Shown here piece after piece: positions 61,205 to 64,000 of a stretch of DNA of 64,000 bases. The DNA comes from Anaerovorax odorimutans (GTDB lineage: Bacteria > Bacillota > Clostridia > Peptostreptococcales > Anaerovoracaceae), in assembly GCF_024459955.1 (NCBI RefSeq), contig NZ_JANFXK010000001.1, positions 1 through 64,000 of the forward strand, given 5' to 3'. The notes beneath the pieces are model-generated. The model was not told where the DNA came from and made no database searches. It worked only from the letters and a program-made list of their open reading frames with translations. The translations under genes were made by a program, and so were the position numbers. How positions within the stretch are numbered: position 1 is the stretch's first letter; each line of letters starts with the position of its first letter.

Positions 61205-62530
61205 ATGTCAGCAATTAAAGAAAAAAGTTTAAAATACAACCTGCATTCATGGAGCGCACAGGGTAATCTTAACCCGAAAGTTATTACAAAGGCAGAGGGT
61301 ATCTATTTCTGGGACGAAGACGGAAAGAAATATTATGATATGTCCGCTCAGCTGGTAAACTCCAATCTGGGCCACGGCAACAAGGCTATCGTAAACGCAA
61401 TCAAAGATCAGGCTGAAAAGATTCCGTTCATCGGACCGGGATTTGCTCTGGATGTTCGCTCCGACGCCGCAGAAGCTATCGTTGAAGCCTCCGGACTGGA
61501 AGGCGCAAAAGTATTCTTCACCAACGCTGGTGCTGAATCCAACGAAAACGCTATCAAAATGGCAAAACAGTACACTGGCAGATGGAAGATCTTCTCCCAG
61601 TACAGATGTTATCACGGTTCTTCCGCAGGCGCAGGTATGCTGACTGGTGAACCTAGACACTTTGCAAATGAGCCGGGACCTGCCGGATTCATTAAATATG
61701 ATGGACCTTATGCTTACAGAGCACCTAAGGCCTGCAAATTTGAAACAGAAGATGATGTAGCTGATTTCTATCTGGAACTTCTGACCAATCAGGTTAAGTA
61801 TGAAGGACCGGAAAGCATCGCAGCAATTTTCATGGAATCCGTAGTTGGTTCCAACGGAATCCTGATTCCTCCAGCTAAGTATGTAACAGGTGTAAGAGAT
61901 CTCTGCACAAAATACGGAATCCTGATGGTATGCGACGAAGTAATGGCTGGCTGGTACAGAACCGGCACCTGCTTCGCATTCCAGAACTTTGGAATCAAGC
62001 CGGACCTGGTAACCTTTGCTAAGGGCGCAACCTGCGGTTACGTTCCTCTCGGCGGAGTTATCGTATCCGAGCCGATCGCAAAATACTTTGACGATCACAA
62101 GATGATGTGCGGTCTGACTTACAGCGCTCATCCAATGGGCTGTGCTGCTGCTGTAGCTACAATCAATGAGTATAAAAACCTGAACGTTGCCGAAAACGTT
62201 AAAAAACAGGGCAAGGTTTTAGGCGAACTGCTTGAAGATCTGAACAAAAAGCACGCATGCGTGGGCGAAGTTCGTTACATCGGTCTCTTCTCAGCATTTG
62301 AGCTGGTTAAAGACAAGGCTACTAAGGAACCGATCGTTGGCTTCAACGATGATCCGGACGGCCTGATGGCTAAGATCGTCGGCATGCTGGTTAAAGAAGG
62401 TTTCTGGACTTACTCACACGAGAACATGATTATCGTTGCTCCTCCGCTCATCATCACTGAAGAAGAGCTGAGAACCGCAATGGGAATCCTGGATAAAGTT
62501 TTAGATTCAGTTGACAACATGATTAAATAA
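61205..62530 (+). CDS. Class III PLP aminotransferase (taurine:pyruvate-like)
   Basis: A 441-residue aminotransferase: TNAGAESNENAIKMA near residue 102, CDEVMAGWYRTG near 243 and the PLP lysine in TFAKGATCGYVPLGG near 276. Close in type to taurine:pyruvate and beta-alanine transaminases. With the acylating dehydrogenase it would turn an omega-amino compound into an acyl-CoA: taurine to sulfoacetyl-CoA, or beta-alanine to malonyl-CoA. No sulfite-releasing enzyme is present in the window. Codon bias is as strong as in its partner. AAAGGAG precedes ATG 61205. Confidence 0.75.
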   Translation: MSAIKEKSLKYNLHSWSAQGNLNPKVITKAEGIYFWDEDGKKYYDMSAQLVNSNLGHGNKAIVNAIKDQAEKIPFIGPGFALDVRSDAAEAIVEASGLEGAKVFFTNAGAESNENAIKMAKQYTGRWKIFSQYRCYHGSSAGAGMLTGEPRHFANEPGPAGFIKYDGPYAYRAPKACKFETEDDVADFYLELLTNQVKYEGPESIAAIFMESVVGSNGILIPPAKYVTGVRDLCTKYGILMVCDEVMAGWYRTGTCFAFQNFGIKPDLVTFAKGATCGYVPLGGVIVSEPIAKYFDDHKMMCGLTYSAHPMGCAAAVATINEYKNLNVAENVKKQGKVLGELLEDLNKKHACVGEVRYIGLFSAFELVKDKATKEPIVGFNDDPDGLMAKIVGMLVKEGFWTYSHENMIIVAPPLIITEEELRTAMGILDKVLDSVDNMIK

Positions 62531-62561
62531 ATTCTGTTTGATCGTGTAAAGTACTCCTTGG

Positions 62562-62597
62562 GAGTGCCTCAGAGTTTTCTTTGAGGCACTCTCTTTT
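62562..62597 (+). terminator. Terminator of the sigma-54 operon
   Basis: GAGTGCCTCA pairs with TGAGGCACTC around a short loop and is followed by TCTTTT, 31 bp after the aminotransferase stop. Confidence 0.85.
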
Positions 62598-62730
62598 ATT
62601 GCAAATAAACACCTGCTCTTTAAATTCCAGCCAGTCCTCCCTTTTCCTCCGCAAGCAGATGAACAAATCAGGAACATCTGTTTACATTTTGTTCTTTTTA
62701 TGGTATCCTTAATTGTGAGATATGAGCTGC

Positions 62731-62887
62731 GGTAACTTTTGAAAAAATTGATACAAAGTACGCAAAGTTGTGGGTTTGCGGGTGCTCGAAACCGCAAAAC
62801 ATGAAAATTTGTGCTGGCGACCGTTTCGAAGGCCGCAGGATCGTTGAAAAATGCGTAACTTCTCGAAAAAAGTGGATCAAAGTTACC
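62731..62887 (+). repeat. Dispersed repeat R1, copy C (157 bp)
   Basis: It is bounded by GGTAACTTTT and AAAGTTACC. TGTGGGTTTGCGGGT here is the exact reverse complement of the R3 15-mer, and GGATCGTTGAAAAA lies about 80 bp from it, as in R3. R4 abuts its right end. Confidence 0.85.
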
Positions 62888-63080
62888 GGAATCGCTATTT
62901 TTATCCACATGCAGCAAAAAACCTGGTTCTTGTTGGGCTTTTTTCAAGGATACAGGGCATCTTGAACACAGAAACCCGATTAATATGTTGCTTTTCACAG
63001 GAGCAGAGGACGCAACCCTTGGAAATGCATCAACATATAGAGGCAAAACGAGTCCGTTGTTGAACAAAATACGCATATTG
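62888..63080 (-). repeat. Dispersed repeat R4, copy 2
   Basis: It is similar to 2501-2690 in reverse complement (see that entry). A T-run hairpin, TCACCTTCGGTGA, lies at its outer edge, as at copy 1. A frame of 189 codons crosses it and R1 on the minus strand; it is repeat sequence, not a gene. Confidence 0.55.
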
Positions 63081-63146
63081 TAAAAAAATCACCTTCGGTG
63101 AGTTATTCGCGCATAGCGCTCATTTTCATATTGTAGATTTTTTTGA

Positions 63147-63299
63147 AATATAGGAAATGCCACGCATTCGATATTTCCTATATTATAAAAAACGTGTGCA
63201 TGACGGAATCAAAGATTCCTATGCACACATGTCGCCCGCAAGGGGCGACGCTTTGCAATGTGCGTTCTTTGAAACTTCGTCAACATCGCCAAAGGCGAT
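63147..63299. other. Row of four hairpins upstream of lexA
   Basis: Stems are AATATAGGAAAT / ATTTCCTATATT (63147-63184), GTGTGCAT with GGAATC / GATTCC with ATGCACAC (63194-63228), GTCGCCC / GGGGCGAC (63231-63249) and ATCGCC / GGCGAT (63285-63299). They occupy most of the gap between R4 and lexA. No promoter was identified within them. Confidence 0.6.
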
Positions 63300-63380
63300 A
63301 TTTCCTACGTTATTAAAAAAGCTGCGCTGTATGGCGGTAAATCGTATAATATAAATGAAAGAAACTCCGGGAGGGATGAT

Positions 63381-64000
63381 ATGTTAAAAGAACGCGAACA
63401 GAAGATTTTAAATTACATGAAAGAGGAAATTAAGCAAAAGGGATATCCCCCTACTGTGCGTGAAATCTGCAGCGCACTCAACATAAAGTCCACCTCTACC
63501 GCGCATAAGGATATCGACAGTCTCGTGAAAAAAGGGTATATTGTCAAGGACCCGTCCAAGCCGCGGGCGCTGATGGTAGTCGAACAGGACCCGGCGGCAG
63601 CGCCGCTACCTGATACCATGCCGCCCATCGACAATGCGCAGCGGACGGATGTAACCGATATTCCGGTAATCGGCCGCATTGCCGCCGGTACGCCGATTCT
63701 GGCTGAACAGAATGTAGAGGAGACCTTTCCCGTACCTTCCCGCTTTCTCGGTACCGGAACCAATTTTATGCTGACAGTCAAGGGCGAGAGCATGATCGAA
63801 GCCGGAATCATGGATGGAGACTACATATTAGTACAGCAGCAGCAGACTGCCAATAATGGCGACATCGTGGTCGCCATGGTGGACGGATTCGAAAGCGAGG
63901 CTACCGTAAAGACCTTTTACAGGGAAAACGACCACATACGGCTTCAGCCCGAAAACGCTTCTATGAGTCCGATCATCGTACAGGATGTTAAGATTCTGGG
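63381..64000 (+). CDS. lexA: LexA SOS repressor, partial at right edge
   Basis: 206 codons are visible. The winged helix reads YPPTVREICSALNIKSTSTAHKDIDSLVKKGYI near residue 23. The self-cleavage site Ala-Gly is in GRIAAGTPI near 97, the catalytic serine in KGESMIEAG near 135, and the catalytic lysine is expected in EATVKTFYRE near 175. GGGAGGGATGAT precedes ATG 63381. Only the last few residues should be missing. No Gram-positive SOS box (GAAC-N4-GTTC type) was seen upstream, which is odd because lexA usually regulates itself. Confidence 0.94.
   Translation, partial: MLKEREQKILNYMKEEIKQKGYPPTVREICSALNIKSTSTAHKDIDSLVKKGYIVKDPSKPRALMVVEQDPAAAPLPDTMPPIDNAQRTDVTDIPVIGRIAAGTPILAEQNVEETFPVPSRFLGTGTNFMLTVKGESMIEAGIMDGDYILVQQQQTANNGDIVVAMVDGFESEATVKTFYRENDHIRLQPENASMSPIIVQDVKIL

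Noticed and set aside
62507-63076. Minus-strand frame of 189 codons
   Set aside because: Spans R1 and R4 repeats. Some encoded words (SLKKAQQ) recur at 2.6 kb, but that follows from the DNA repeat and the frames are not otherwise conserved.
1-64000. tRNA, rRNA, CRISPR or prophage genes
   Set aside because: None could be recognised by eye on either strand; a dedicated RNA search was not possible.

Overview
The window comes from a strictly anaerobic, endospore-forming member of the Clostridia (Bacillota). The evidence is a spoIIGA-sigE pair, sigG, a monofunctional Ni-CO dehydrogenase, an [FeFe]-hydrogenase, desulfoferrodoxin, glycyl-radical choline metabolism and low-to-mid GC Gram-positive ribosome binding sites. 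I cannot name a genus. Almost all genes lie on the minus strand; the main plus-strand units are an AraC regulator with a small gene after it (7.8-9.9 kb), two restriction-fold genes (10.1 and 46.0 kb), a sigma-54 unit (57.9-62.5 kb) and lexA, which runs off the right edge.

Layout. 1-2.3 kb: secreted M6-type metalloprotease, C-terminus outside the window. 3.2-9.6 kb: a three-gene operon (GPH transporter, YtcJ-type amidohydrolase, BenE-type permease) divergent from an AraC regulator. 9.6-11.2 kb: DUF3795 protein, a PD-(D/E)XK-like gene and repeats. 11.3-16.1 kb: cooS, [FeFe]-hydrogenase, SMR efflux protein and iron alcohol dehydrogenase. 16.6-32.8 kb: a choline-degrading glycyl-radical microcompartment (cut) locus. 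33.0-39.0 kb: MATE exporter and a linked regulatory operon (TPR, DUF4037, DUF4125, MerR, EutS, EutP). 40.2-48.8 kb: sigG, argDBJC, a second PD-(D/E)XK-like gene, sigE and spoIIGA. 48.8-54.6 kb: a two-component system with a duplicated pair of membrane genes. 54.8-57.7 kb: infC-rpmI-rplT and a redox-stress set. 57.9-62.5 kb: sigma-54 activator with an acylating aldehyde dehydrogenase and a class III aminotransferase. 63.4 kb: lexA.

How the choline genes work together. CutC (activated by CutD) splits choline into trimethylamine and acetaldehyde inside a shell built from five single-domain BMC proteins (two of EutS/PduU type, one GrpU-like), two tandem-domain BMC proteins and one pentamer. An acylating aldehyde dehydrogenase and a PduL-type phosphotransacylase yield acetyl phosphate; an iron alcohol dehydrogenase recycles NADH. 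A PduS-like flavin/Fe-S protein beside a PduT-like shell protein with Cys38 and a GrpU-like shell protein with a GSCPQ motif suggests electron transfer across the shell. A second aldehyde dehydrogenase lacks its catalytic cysteine. SMR, MATE and DMT transporters may move choline, trimethylamine or other cations. A BmrR-like MerR regulator sits in the adjoining operon, and a MerR-style promoter (20 bp spacer, central dyad) precedes the MATE gene.

The least expected content is intergenic: three families of short dispersed repeats (R1, 157 bp in all three copies; R2, 205-217 bp with terminal inverted repeats; R3, about 180 bp), two of which share an internal 15-mer; two PD-(D/E)XK-like paralogues under matching promoters and dyad operators; and four GATAC-N6-GTATC sites around the sigma-54 unit. 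All of this was read by eye; no searches or folding calculations were run.
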